Positions 22,796 to 34,164 of a DNA stretch of 64,000 nt are shown here, one piece after another. This stretch comes from Parelaphostrongylus tenuis (taxonomy: Eukaryota; Nematoda; Chromadorea; Rhabditida; Metastrongylidae). Under the pieces are notes generated by a model. It was not told where the DNA came from and ran no database searches. It saw nothing but the letters and a program-made list of their open reading frames with translations. The stretch spans positions 62,001-126,000 of the forward strand of contig JAHQIW010007127.1 of the NCBI GenBank assembly GCA_019055375.1. Reading direction: 5' to 3'. A program made the position numbers and the translations under genes. Numbering within the stretch: position 1 is the stretch's first letter; every line of letters starts with the position of its first letter.

Positions 22796-23139
22796 AAACA
22801 CCTCAGAAAAGAATAAAATGCTAAAATACATAAAAGAATTTGTGATATATCTAGGGCGCGTCAAGAGCTAATACAATTAGTAAGATTTACAGCTAGATAT
22901 GCAGAAATGAGTAGTCATGTACTGAGCTTTGCAAAACGCATGGAAAGTAAAACCTAATTCATAATGAACTAACTACGAGAATATATTAGCTCAAACGTTA
23001 TAAGCGTCAGAAGTAGTAGTAATAACAATATTACATTGACAATTAGAGAATGTAACACTTCAAACTGAATAATCGTACTGTGACAGAGAATCCTACGAGT
23101 TACTGAATCTCGAGTTCCTCTAAGGCGCGTGCCATGTCA

Positions 23140-23400
23140 TCGTTGCACTTCGCGACCATCTTCTCATCACGGCGTGATGGGCGCTATCGCAGAGTTCTTG
23201 TGAAGTTTGACATGGAGCACGTAGAGCCGAGCTCCACTAGCAGCTCTCGCCGGCAGTCAACAACAACGCGCGACGTTAAAGAAGAAGTCGACTAAACGAA
23301 TTGAATGCTAATACCGGAATTCGCACAGTGAAAAGAAAGAACAGTGTGAAGACAGATCAGAATTTTTCAAAAGAAGACAGAGAGTCGAAGCTCATTTTCG
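23140..23400 (+). repeat. Copy of the cdt-1 exon-2 region
   Basis: GAGCTCCACTAGCAGCTCTC and GCCGGCAGTCAACAACAAC, then GAATTGAATGCTAATACCGG and ATTCGCACAGTGAAAAGAAA, follow the same order as the minus-strand sequence around cdt-1 exon 2 (14290-14032). It lacks the middle part with CTCGAGATTGCAAG. An open frame persists but no splice sites link it to a gene. Confidence 0.5.
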
Positions 23401-23524
23401 ATGTAGTGAGCGATGAAATGATCCTCACAACAGACGTAAATGAAATAAAAAGGAAATATCAATATGGGGAAAGAATGTACTGCTTTCCACACAACCTAAA
23501 ATTCGTTTTAGAAGTGCCACTATA

Positions 23525-23832
23525 TAAAGGATAGAGGATAAAGCTCTCGGCGTTGATCAATCCCTGAGGGATGCGCCATGCATTCGTCCTCAATTTCTAA
23601 CTTCGTTTGAGGTGATTGAATGCATATCTGGCCTTTACAATGACTCGCGGTGGCCTACCGCTCAACCGAGTCAGTGTTGCTTATCCTTCCAGACAGTTAC
23701 AGGACCAGTCTGGTACCAAATTACCGACCCCGGAAGGATGGATGGCTTGGTGAGCCATGAGCGCGTGGTCGAAGCATTGACCTCGTGTGCGATGCAGGAC
23801 ACCTCTAACCACTGCGCCACATGCGCCACGCC
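23525..23832 (-). repeat. SINE-B, full length
   Basis: Near-consensus; the tail is preceded by AAAGGATAGAGGATAAAG, the low-complexity end of the element. Confidence 0.85.
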
Positions 23833-24362
23833 ACTATATATGATGCACTAAATTCACTAACATGTCTGAAAAGATGTATGACGTACAGCTTTTATTAGAT
23901 CGAATTGGGTGTTTTCGCGTAGCGCTACGGTGGCTGACGGTGCACCTTCCTCATGCTTGGACCAAATGAATGCCAAGCGGTGTAATATCCATTCGACCAA
24001 TCACACTTCTTTGACTGGTCCAATCTAAAAACTATGGTTACACGACAAAGGTAAGTGAAACACAACAGGAGTAAACCAAATGAAATGGAAATATCAAATC
24101 ATTTTGAGCAGACAATGTGCTGCTTTTTTACAACCTAATTTTGCTGCTAATGTGCTACTAAATATGGATGGACTTAAATCACTAATATGCCTAAACTAAT
24201 GTAAGACATACATTCACTGAGAAATTTCAATGCTCAAAACTTTGAAGTAGCCAAAAATGAAATTAGAGGCATAAAAAAATGTTCAATTCTTAGAGACATT
24301 ACAATGATACAAAATACACGTTAGTGATTGAAAAAAAAAAGAAAATGACGTCTAAACTTACT

Positions 24363-24840
24363 CTGCTTCTTTGTTCTCTTCGCCGCGGACTGTTTAGTGG
24401 CCAATACTAAAAGGAATGCTCATTATTAGGTTCAACTGCCTTTTATGGACGGTTGGAAAAAATAAGTGGAGTGGAAAAATTCCAATATAAAAAATACTGC
24501 AACCAAATAAGAAATAAGCCGATGGATAGAATAAGCAAAACTTACTACTTAAATCTTCTTAAGCTTGTACGACGACATTTGGTACGTAGAAGCACTTGTT
24601 CGATCATCGAACGAACTATGGTGCTTGTTCGGCTTTGCCGGCACCCATGTAGTCGCCTTCTACTACGTCGTCTTGATCGCAAACGGAGGCTACGTGCTCG
24701 GCGCGAACGTCGGCTCACTATTGGTGAGAGACTCCGTCGACATCGGCTGCTTTGACTTCTTTCTCCTACTGACGCCTCTAGACCGCTTTCTGTTAGTCAT
24801 GTTAGTAGTGCCTTCACTACCGCGTCAAATAGAAGTCTAG
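24363..24840 (-). other. GC-rich coding-like block, unassigned
   Basis: Base composition rises sharply here within AT-rich surroundings. On the minus strand a frame rich in Arg/Ser (SRRSRRARSLRLRSRRRSRR) reaches a GTAAGT donor at about 24548, and a 28-base candidate exon follows (24391-24364) between ACTAAACAG and GTAAGT. The plus strand also has an open hydrophobic frame. I cannot tell which strand, if any, is coding. Confidence 0.3.
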
Positions 24841-25379
24841 AAGCGCGGGTGAGTACCTAAATTTTCGACGTATTCGTTGTGTCGAAGTGTGTTAATTGTG
24901 AACAATGTTTTCTACTGCACTGCAGTAACGACGTACACAAATCACACTTCGCCTTCAAAGTGCTTTGTGCGCTCCGCTATCGTTTATGCTTGGCTTATCA
25001 GCGGAGTTTTGACAGCCATATGATAGCTTGGAAAATGACAATTCTGGCAATCATCGTGCTTTTTTGAAAATAATCTTTAATGTGTTGTGGCAAGGGGAAA
25101 AGGTTTCGTTACACACTGTGACTAATTAGCCCGCCGCATGAATATCACAACGCTTTCTTTGTTGCCTTCTATAGTGAACTTACGTTAGCGAAAATTTATG
25201 ATTCGAAAAACACGATATGTTACTAAAGTTTCAGGTCTCCTTCAATGAAAAGAACGCCCATGGTTCTAAAATTTCATTTTTTTAAGTTCTTTTCGCATAC
25301 TAGGGAACAAATGAATATTCGACCTAATTCGCTGGACAGAATTTTTCATAAAAGTATCAATAACCATTCACAATTTTAG

Positions 25380-26170
25380 ATCTCTGGCTAGCGCATATGT
25401 GGCCAATTTCCCAAATTCGCTTTATAACGCTGTGAAATTCGAAATAAAATTATGTCCCACACGACCACGCGTTTTTTTCCTCACCTCGCTTAGATTTCGC
25501 TGGATAAAACTCTGACTTAGGGCGCTAGCATTCTTTTGATAGCACAAGTCTCGAAGAACTCAAAAATGCGTTTGCTTCTTGAAAAAACTCTTTTAACGCC
25601 GTAGGAAAAGAAAATATTTGTGTTTTACACTTCATCGCACAGAGCTCTTTCTTTAGACTACTTGCAAACACACGATAGCGTAAGTTTCAAAAATTCCAAA
25701 GCCGTACTTATTCACGGTTAAGACCGTTTTCACCGCAGTGCAGTGGAAAATAAGATCGAGTTTCAGTATTCGGTGAGCTTGTTTACTAACTAATCTACAG
25801 GTTGGGTGGCGGGGCGATAGCTGGATGCCCTGACGCCTTAGACATTTAGGGTGCAACTTGTTATTGAATTCGGAATTTTTTCTCCGCTTTGAAAGAAACT
25901 TCAGATAAAACGATTGAGTCAGATACTACGAGGCTCTCACTACACGTTCATGTACGCTTTTTGCGCTTCCAGCGAATTATACGCGTGATAAAAATGAAGG
26001 CACGCTGGGGTGTCAAACATAAATCTATTTTGTATGTTGCTACGGTGTTGTAAAAGGTCTTTTCGAAAAGCGGTCACGTAGAGCTGTAGTCTGAGACTTA
26101 AGCTTTTAATTGAAAATTAACATTCTTATGAAAAATTCTTGCCCAGCGAATGAGGTCGAATATACATTGG
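25380..26170. mobile_element. Foldback-family copy
   Basis: Starts TCTCTGGCTAGCGCATATGT with CTTTATAACGCTGTGAAATT; the reversed arm ends near AAATTCTTGCCCAGCGAATG. Arms are more diverged than at 8.5 kb. Confidence 0.65.
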
Positions 26171-27060
26171 TCCACGGATAACCGTATTGAACCCTTTTGA
26201 TACGAAGGCCATATTGATGGGTAAAAAACACATTCCCATTTCTAAGTGTCTTTTTTTGAGATTATGTAGAAGTGCAATTCAAAAATACGTTTTTACAATG
26301 TATAACTACTAGAAGAAGCTCATATGGCACGAAATCTAGCACGCAGTCTTTCAAGGCTTTTCTAGTGAGCTGTGGAGAAAAGAATAATTACGTTTTTCTT
26401 CAAATATATAATATTTTTCGCACTTGTGCTCCCTTGGCTTTCTAACCACGCAAGGTTTTTCTCATTGAAGTTTTAGTGTTCACTAGTTTGCTTGACAAAC
26501 GGCAATTTGAACAAAGAACTTGATTTTGATCATAGCTTTCAATGCGTTGAAGTAACGGAGGAAAAGGCATTTTGCATTTCCCTTTAGAGACAAAATGTAC
26601 CAACAGTAGTACAATGACTTTTTGCAACTTTCACGGCGGGCACAGGTTTCCACAAGGATTTCAAGTAGCTATTCAGTGTTAAAAAATTGCAACTTGACTA
26701 TTAAGCTTGATTTCGAGAAGGGATTTTTGGCACGCTGTAGCAAAGGGAAGAAAATTTCAATCTGCCTGCGGGGTGTAAAGTGTGTTTTACACTCTTGTTT
26801 GCGTGGCTTTTTCGCCAGACAGTATTTTTACTAAAGATTTTAAGATTTTTCGAGACCCCGAAAAATGAGTTTCAACAAACAACCCTGTAACTACGACAAG
26901 ACAAAAATTGCGTCCTACTTCGGCATTTACTATTTGATGTCTGTGCTTGGCTTTTCATAGATTTTCAAAAATAATGAAAAATATTATATTACAGGAAAAA
27001 TTACGGTTATTTTCAACCTTAGTTCGAGTTTGAAAAATCTTCATAAAGCACTGTGTTAGC
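26170..27060. other. Unassigned AT-rich intergenic sequence
   Basis: No gene or repeat recognised between a foldback copy and the LINE. Confidence 0.4.
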
Positions 27061-28025
27061 AAAAAAAACCTCTATATGGACCTCGAAAGATTCTTCAGAG
27101 AAGACCATACCTTCTTCAAGGTCACTGGAATCATCTTCGTAGGAGATTTTAACGTGAAAATTGGAATCAAGAGAACTTTTGAAGAACGTCGCATTGGGAC
27201 CTACGGACTAGAATGGAATGAATAGGGTAAGAGGCTATCTGAGTTTATCGTGACGACCCAAAGCATTCATGGTAACTCACAATTCCAAAGGCCTCACTCA
27301 CAGCGATGGACGTGGGAGTCTTCTAATGGAGAGTACCATCACGAGATAGATCACATCTTAGTAATTCGAAGATTTTGCCTGATCGATGTCGCTGTTGTTC
27401 CTAAGTTCTACACGGGATCAGACCATCGCCTCTTTCGCGCAAGGTTCCGTTTTTCACGGAAAGAAGAGAAAGCTGCTAAATTGAAACAACGAAGTCCTAG
27501 AAGTACCATAAACTGGGATGCATTCAAGTCATTAGTCGGCTCTTCAGAAGATACCGTTGTCGACAACATCGACAAAGAATACAACCGGCCTATTGAATAT
27601 CTTCATATAAGCGCTATGAAAGCCGAGAGTTTGAAGGCACTAAAAAGTCTTCAATGGCAACCGATGGATGGGAGCCGTTGCTGATTGGATTCCTCGAGAT
27701 ATCAAGCGATCTACAGGAAGACCACCGACCTGATGGTCCGATTTCTTCACCGAAGGCATAGAAAAAAGATATCATGCACAGCGAATCCCTAGAGCGAGGA
27801 GGATCCACTGGGCTACTCTTGCACGTGGTAAGGGAAAGTGGAAGTGTTGCTGATACCAGCTGGAGACAGTCGACAATTAACGGGACGACAGGTAGAACAG
27901 GTGATGAAATGAAAACATACAGCTAATATTTGCAGAACGACAAGAAGAAATCTTTCTACAAACTAGATAGCACTTGAAAATTTTCTAAAACGGAAAAAAA
28001 TCTATAAATCAATGACAGAAATCGC
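27060..28025 (+). mobile_element. RTE-type LINE, internally deleted copy
   Basis: The 5' part encodes the apurinic endonuclease: FVGDFNVKIG, then after a stop QRWTWESSNGEYHHEIDHIL and GSDHRLFRARFRF (the SDH catalytic motif). At about 27650 it jumps straight to the ORF 3' end (WMGAVADWIP-like, then KRSTGRPPTRWSDFF-like in shifted frames), so the reverse transcriptase is missing. The tail ends AATGACAGAAATCGCGCC. Confidence 0.75.
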
Positions 28026-30510
28026 GCCTCCGCAGACACTCGAGCTGATACGCCAACTCGCACGAGCTACAGACAGCTGTCGGCAACATCGACGAAGAAC
28101 GATCGGCTCGTTGAATATCTTCACGTTAGCGCTATGAAAGTCGAGAGTCCCAAGGTCACAAAGAGACGCTTGTCTCCGCAGACACTCGAACTTATACGTC
28201 AACATGGAATCGCACGAGTTGCGGGCAACCGAAACCTTACGATTGAATTTGCGAAACGCTGCAGAGAAGCGTTAAAAGAAAGCCTCAAAGACAGACGAGC
28301 AGCAGTCATGGCAGAAACTGCAGAAGCTGAGAAGAATATTTGGAAAGTCCACCAAGGCTTCGCCAATCATAAGACCAAGATGATTGCACTCCGATCCCCT
28401 GACGGGACGCTTACAGAGTCCACAATGGCAATGGAGAAAATCATCCGCCAGTAATACTCGGATCTCTTCGCTGGCCATGTCCTCTTACCGTCATATAGAG
28501 AAAGAGGATGAATCTGTCGAACACCGGTCTTTCCTTCCGAAATCCGACATGCTAAATCGTCGGGCTCTTCACTAGCTAGCTGTTAGAAGCTAGGTTCTCA
28601 GTCAATGGAAAACCAGCAAAACCGTGTTGTTGTTCAAAAAGGGAGACCTTCACAACACAGGCAATTATCGCCCAATCTGCTTGCTGTCCGTTGTCTATAA
28701 ACTCTTCACTCGAGTTATCGTAAACAGGATCGACAAAACACTGCACGGAGGACAGCCATGCGAACAAGCAGGATTCCGAAAAGGAGCATAGGCCACATCC
28801 ACACAATTACAGGACCCATTGAAGTTTAACAAGGGTACAAACTACCGCTCTGTCTCACTTTCATCGATCTGAAGAAAGCCTTTGATTCAGCCGAAACAGA
28901 AGCGGTCATAGAGGTTCGGAATAACCAGGGCGTCTCTACTCGGTTACACCACGATTCTTCGTGAGCTAGATGAAGATTTCAAGACCAAAATTTCTCCATG
29001 CTACAACAATATCACCCTCGACGTAAAAAGGGGGGTTCGACAAGGCGATATAATTTCGTCAAATCACTGCATCTTCCAAAACGTCATGCGAACATTAGAG
29101 TGGGACGGTATGGGAGTGAAAATTGACGGTCGACATTTGAACCATCTTCGCTTTACTGATGATATCGTCCTCATAACACCAAACGTCCTGTAATTCAAGT
29201 GACACCTCCTCCAATTTCTTTCATTTAAACTGTTCATTTGACTACTTTGAACTTAAATACTTTCAACTTGTTACACTAGGTGGTGAAACAGCGAGAAGAA
29301 AAGTATCGTTCTCGTTATCATGAGATGTATTTGAGACTGTTTTGAAAACTCTTCTGTCTTCTCTCAACACTTCTTGAACCATGGGACTTAGTTTTTCGGT
29401 TGCACCAACAACGGACGCTATGAGATCATTCAAAGCTTTTAGCTTCTTTGATTCAAGTATTTCCTTGAGATTCAGCAATGCAGATTTCTACTTCTGATTC
29501 AGAAGGAGGTACAGGCATGCCTGCTTTTGATGTTCCACATCCTTGTCTACAATCAGCCAGAAATCACGCACCAAAATTATCCACACAGCACCAAGCATCA
29601 GTCAAGCGGAACGAACGTTGATCGATTTCGACAACGCCTGTGGAAAGATTGGTCTTCAACTGAATCTAACAGAAACAATGTTCATGAGGAACGGATGGGT
29701 TTCGTATGCTCCATTCACGCTCAACGGAACGACAATCTCCGAATGCTCCAGTTACGTCTATCTAGGTCGTGAAATCAACATGATGAACGACCTAGCTCCA
29801 GAGTTGAGCAGGAGGAATCGAGCGGCTTGGGAAACGTTTAAGAGCATCGAAGATGTAGTGAAGAGGACAAAGAACATTCGACTCCCTGCCCACCATTTCG
29901 ACTCGACGATTATTCCTGCCCTAACGTATGCAGCATCAACCTGGTCGCTACGTAATTAAGATGGAAGATCACTTGGCGTTATTTAACGTGCATTCGAACG
30001 GTCGATATTAAGAGTATTCCTTATCTCGCAAATGAGAAAAAGGATCCGAAGTTGTGACCGATGTCAGCGATCGTAGACGCCGCATTCTACATGACACGAT
30101 ATTGGAAATAAGGAGGGCCGGACATGTGATGCGCTTCAACGACAACCGATGGACGAGAGCCGTTACGGACTGGATTTCTAGCGATATCAAGCGATCTAAA
30201 GGAAGACCACCGACTCGATGCTCCGATTTCTTCACAAAAGGCATAGAAGAAAGATATGATGCTCAGCGAAACCCTGAAGCGAGTAGGACCCACTAGACTA
30301 CTCTTGCACGCGATAAGGAAAAAACGGAAGTGTAGCTAGCACCCGCTTGAGTCACTCGAGGATCAACGGGACGACAGGTGGAACAGGTGATGAATTGAAA
30401 ACATGCAGCCAATATCTGCAGAACGACAAGACAAAATCTTTTCTACAACTACTTAGAATTTGAAAAATTCTTGAAACGAATTCGTAAATTAATGACAGAA
30501 ATCGCGCCCG
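28025..30510 (+). mobile_element. RTE-type LINE with reverse transcriptase, broken
   Basis: Follows the deleted copy head to tail. The linker domain (LELIRQHGIARVAGNRNLT) leads to the reverse transcriptase, with TGNYRPICLLSVVYKLFTRV, CEQAGFRKGA, LTFIDLKKAFDS and RQGDIISS-like blocks. The active-site box is FTDD rather than FADD. A 390-base insert splits it at 29190-29580; the ORF then resumes as LIDFDNACGKIGLQLN to IPALTYAASTWSLRN and ends with IKRSKGRPPTRCSDFF. Several frameshifts and stops; cannot be active. Confidence 0.85.
29190..29580 (-). other. Insert in the LINE with an orphan coding-like segment
   Basis: Flanked by near-duplicate bases (ACCAAACGTC / ACCAAGCATC), consistent with a target-site duplication. 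On the minus strand, 29478-29263 reads KLKALNDLIASVVGATEKLS then MVQEVLREDRRVFKTVSN, a sensible-looking helical protein. Just upstream in another frame is AGMPVPPSESEVE. Source family not recognised; could be a captured gene fragment. Confidence 0.4.
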
Positions 30511-30879
30511 TTCTGGGCAGCAGTTGAAATTTCTATGCAGCACCATAGAAAGGGAGCGGAATTTCGTCATTTCTTCAGCAATTTTTCCTCTTTCAAATAA
30601 ATTTTCTGATTCATTTTGTTGGTATTGTGACACAACACGATCAGCTCTACATGCACATTACTTTTGATGCATATAAATCCCTTATGTGCGAAGAAAATCG
30701 AAGGTAGGGCCTTTATTTTTTTTTAGTTTTTTTTAGTTTTTTTCTTTTTGGTTTTTATATATCAAAAAAAGTTTTTTTTGGTCTTACACCATCCTCTAGG
30801 AAAATTTTCTGGAAAAAGCTCGATTTCACAATTTTTCATGATTTACGATATCAAATATCCACCAACTTTCCGGAAGTCA

Positions 30880-31060
30880 ACAAGAACGCCCTATGGAACC
30901 CCACAGCCAGGCTATCCTCGAGATTGCAAGAAGACATGCTCGAAAAGTATTTTACGCCATTCATGACTAAGACGAAGGACGAATTAAATGATAGTACTGA
31001 GATCCGCACAATAAAAATTGGTAATGACGAGTCGTGTAAATGTAAATGTGAAGAAATAGC
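30880..31060 (+). repeat. Copy of the cdt-1 exon-2 region
   Basis: CTCGAGATTGCAAGAAGACA, then TTTACGCCATTCATGACTAA, GACGAATTAAATGATAGTAC and GAGATCCGCACAATAAAAAT, correspond in order to cdt-1 exon 2. Confidence 0.5.
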
Positions 31061-31489
31061 TGCCAAACTTTGAATGGAAAGCTTTCCATAGAGGCTAGCC
31101 GAACGAATACGAAACCCATGCGTGGCACAAGTTCTTATTTTCGTTCTTACAGCATAGCAGAGATATCTGTTCGAAAGCCAACTACAATTTGGCAATTGTC
31201 GAGACTTAAGTTACTGATCACTGAAATCTAGGAGCAAAGCTTTGGCCACTCAAAATGGTTGGCCCCGAAATGTCTCCTATATCATGCCATCGCAGGCACT
31301 GTACGACATCTTTTTTGATGAACTAATCATCCATTTCTTCTTTTCACTCCCCTGTATGACTTCAAGTATTGTATATAATAAAATATGTCGAAGTTGGTAG
31401 ATCTATGTCATTACTTCTTTGTACATGTTATTACAATTGACAGAATGTTAGCCACAGTAATTGCGTAGTGAGCGCTTTTTTAAATTTAA

Positions 31490-31745
31490 TTGCTTCTAGT
31501 GGTGGTATGATGTCATAGATATACCCACTGATGTTGCGATATGCAAAACTTTTGCGTCAGGCGGGACTCGACCCCGTACTTCACAATATCCGGAGGCGCG
31601 TAATCTAACCCGTTGCACTACCGACGCCTGTTTTGCCACCACTCTTTCTACTCCATAACGCATCTGCTTGTCAGTAACAAACCGTTGATGGTTTAGCGTG
31701 AGCAGACGATATCGATTATCATGTAGTGAATGATCAAATAAAATT
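31490..31745 (-). repeat. SINE-A
   Basis: TTGCGTCAGGCGGGACTCGA at the head with CTCGGAG-type anticodon arm. The body ends CAAATAAAATTC, directly followed by the start of a second, truncated copy (31755-31812). Confidence 0.7.
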
Positions 31746-31974
31746 CATTTTTTTAATTCGAACCATTTCAAGTGGTGGTATGATGTTTTGGATATACCCA
31801 ATGATGTTGAGTGGGAGAGAGCTTTTTACTCGCACATATACGTTATATTTGCACCAAAAGCATGCTAGTGTGTAGAAAAAATCGTGAAGTATCAAAATAT
31901 TGTAAGGAACCCTGGAATTAATCCTGAAACGATAGAAAAACCCTAATTTAGAAACAAAAATCGCGCGCCGGCTA

Positions 31975-32020
31975 CGATTCGCGCTGCGTGCCGCCATTAT
32001 ACCGTGGGTCCCGAAAGGGG
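31975..32020. mobile_element. MITE-E end fragment
   Basis: Only the right end is seen: CCGTGGGTCCCGAAAGGGGT. Confidence 0.35.
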
Positions 32021-32039
32021 TGAGGTTAAGCTTAATAAT

Positions 32040-32400
32040 GGCGGCCTGGGCTTCGACGCTTTTCGTTTTCTTCAAAGCCTGGAAGAGTAAAATTGACATG
32101 TAATTCAGTCGGTCAAACAGTTTTATAAACAAAGCAAACTTAATACATAATTGTGCAATCCATAGGATACTTCTTGTTCTAAAACACTCACCGGCAGTGA
32201 TCTCTTCTAGCTTCCGCAGCTTCCACTGGAGAGCGGCCACACCGGGGCTTACATGGGGTGAGTCTAGCTCAATCACAAAGTTGATCGATATCAGGCATAG
32301 CGCGACTTCACGCGTTATGACGAGGAAACGAAGTGAGCGCCAGTGCAGATCAAAGAATCGATCGACTCGCAAGAAGACGCGACGTCCGCGTGATAACAGG
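32040..32400. repeat. Dispersed repeat shared with 35160-35500
   Basis: AAAGCCTGGAAGAGTAAAAT then TGACATGTAATTCAGTCGG here aligns with AAGGCCTGGAAAGGCCAGAT then TAACACACAGTTCACTAGG there; both later contain GCGCGAC with CGCGTTATGAC / TTATTACGCG. The 212-aa minus frame across it is not supported as a gene. Confidence 0.45.
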
Positions 32401-32794
32401 CGCTCAGTCTCCTAGGGTTAATCTAGAGAACGCTAAGGAAGTTCAAGCCGAGAAAAATCTCATTGTGCACAATAGCTGGAAAATCACCCTTAGGCAAGAA
32501 TAGTAGGTAGATCAATTTTGACCCACAGATCCATTAGACCAAAAGTTGGAGTAACTTCAGCAAGAAATTTGGCAAATCTGGTAAACTGATCTCACATGCC
32601 AGCTTTGCTAAAACAACAACATACCCGCTCTTGAAAGTCCTAAGGGTTAAAGTAGGGCCAATAGCGTGCCAGAAAACTCAACGGCCACCGTGTCAAGAGG
32701 CATTACTTTCCTTGACTGCTTGCACTGGTTATTGGAATCCAAGATTCTCAAGAGCGCAACCCTTACCCCAAAGAAAAGTTGGCTAATACTTTGA

Positions 32795-33015
32795 TATATA
32801 CTTGAGCGAATTGAGTGATGAACAATCATACGGTCTTAGACGGAGTCGAACCAGCGTTTCATCTATACCGGGGAAGCAAGCTACCACTACATCATCGAGG
32901 CACATTTGCGCCATCACTAAATCTTCAACGGTGGTATTACGCGTCTTTGGTACGAATGAAACACGGGTTCGACTCCCGTCCGAGGGCGTATTTTTGCTCA
33001 TCACTCAATGCGCTT
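32795..33015 (-). repeat. SINE-C with facing 3' half
   Basis: Minus head at 32850-32905 (CTATACCGGGGAAGCAAGCT) and a plus 3' half at 32950-32990 (ACACGGGTTCGACTCCCGTC), both flanked by TGATGAACAAT / GCTCATCACTCAAT. Confidence 0.6.
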
Positions 33016-33124
33016 AGCTATATATGAAACATCACAACACTGCGAAAAAAGAAGTAAAAATACTACAATTCTTGAGTATTTTATCGAATACTTCGATCAG
33101 TCCTAATTTTCAGTCTAAATTCTT

Positions 33125-33290
33125 TTTCATTTTGACTGCCACTTGCAATAATATGATGTTATAGTATACCCAATACGTGGTGTACTGTGCAAAAACGTTT
33201 GCGTCAGCCGGGATTCGAACCCAGATCTCACTCTTTCCGGGAGCGTATGCTAACCATTGCACTAAACACGAGGTGTGACATCAGTCTTCA
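33125..33290 (-). repeat. SINE-A
   Basis: Best-preserved tRNA-like head: minus strand shows GGTTCGAATCCCGGCTGACG. The anticodon loop would be CCGGAAA, lacking T33, so it is not a functional tRNA. Confidence 0.7.
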
Positions 33291-33299
33291 TTCATCACT

Positions 33300-34160
33300 T
33301 TTTTCAACTTACTTCGAATGGGAGGAAAATGCGAACAAAGAAGTCATCAGTCCTAGATTTCTCATTGAATTCAAGGTGAAATCGCTTGCGCTGTCCAGCA
33401 CTGGTTCAACTTGGTGATATACAGAGCATCCACCATCAACACCGCATAGATACGACCCAATTTCATACATGGTTCAGTTATTTTTCAATAACACTCTTCT
33501 TATGGTCATACTGATTTTCACGACAGATGATGTAGGGCAGTACCAAGAATTTCACTCCAGCACTCGATACCATCCAACCACACAGACTAGGCGAGCCTTT
33601 CAACCCTTCCGTAGCGATAAAATAGTACCAAGCTTGCAAGGACGTGGACTCATTCCATAGTACTCCTCGCGAGCTTTTCTGCCTAGGCCTACCACGCATT
33701 CAGTAACCACTGCTTGAAGAAATTAAGTGCACGAAACATTCAAAGAATGAGTAAACTTTGATGAGTAAATGTCTACCAATTATTATTAATGTTATCTCGA
33801 GAGCTAGTGGATCTAACTACAAAGCCAGCCTTTCTTATCTCTATCAGAACTCTTTTGCATTTGATCCGACTTTTGCTACAATGCTTCTCTGCATCCATCA
33901 TCGAAAGCTGGTTACCAATTACAATGTGATAGGGGTGACATTCTACTCTTGAACCGATAGAGGCAGATTGCCCGACACCAACCGACTTCAGTTTAAGGCG
34001 AGTCGGCAGTTATTTAGTTACCGTACTCCTCGCGAGCCAGGAGAACTCAGTCTGTTATTCTACTACCTTCTACTTTCCACCTTCATTCTGTTATTTGATA
34101 CATTACATTTTATTCTATAAATACATAGTACCAATCACTACACAGAGTAATTAACTTGAT
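33300..34160. other. Unassigned sequence downstream of DNAJC8
   Basis: No gene recognised. TACTCCTCGCGAGC occurs twice (33661 and 34023), suggesting a diverged repeat. Confidence 0.35.
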
Positions 34161-34164
34161 GAGA

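Noticed and set aside
31734..32372. 212-aa minus-strand open frame, the longest in the window
   Set aside because: It crosses a SINE-A-like start, a MITE-E end and a dispersed repeat also found at 35.2 kb; no domain and composition is shadow-like.
33187..33290. Possible tRNA at the SINE-A head (and similar at 4886, 31555, 38350, 40880)
   Set aside because: Pol III boxes and acceptor stem are present, but the anticodon loop lacks T33 and the copies sit in longer repeat units; treated as SINE heads.
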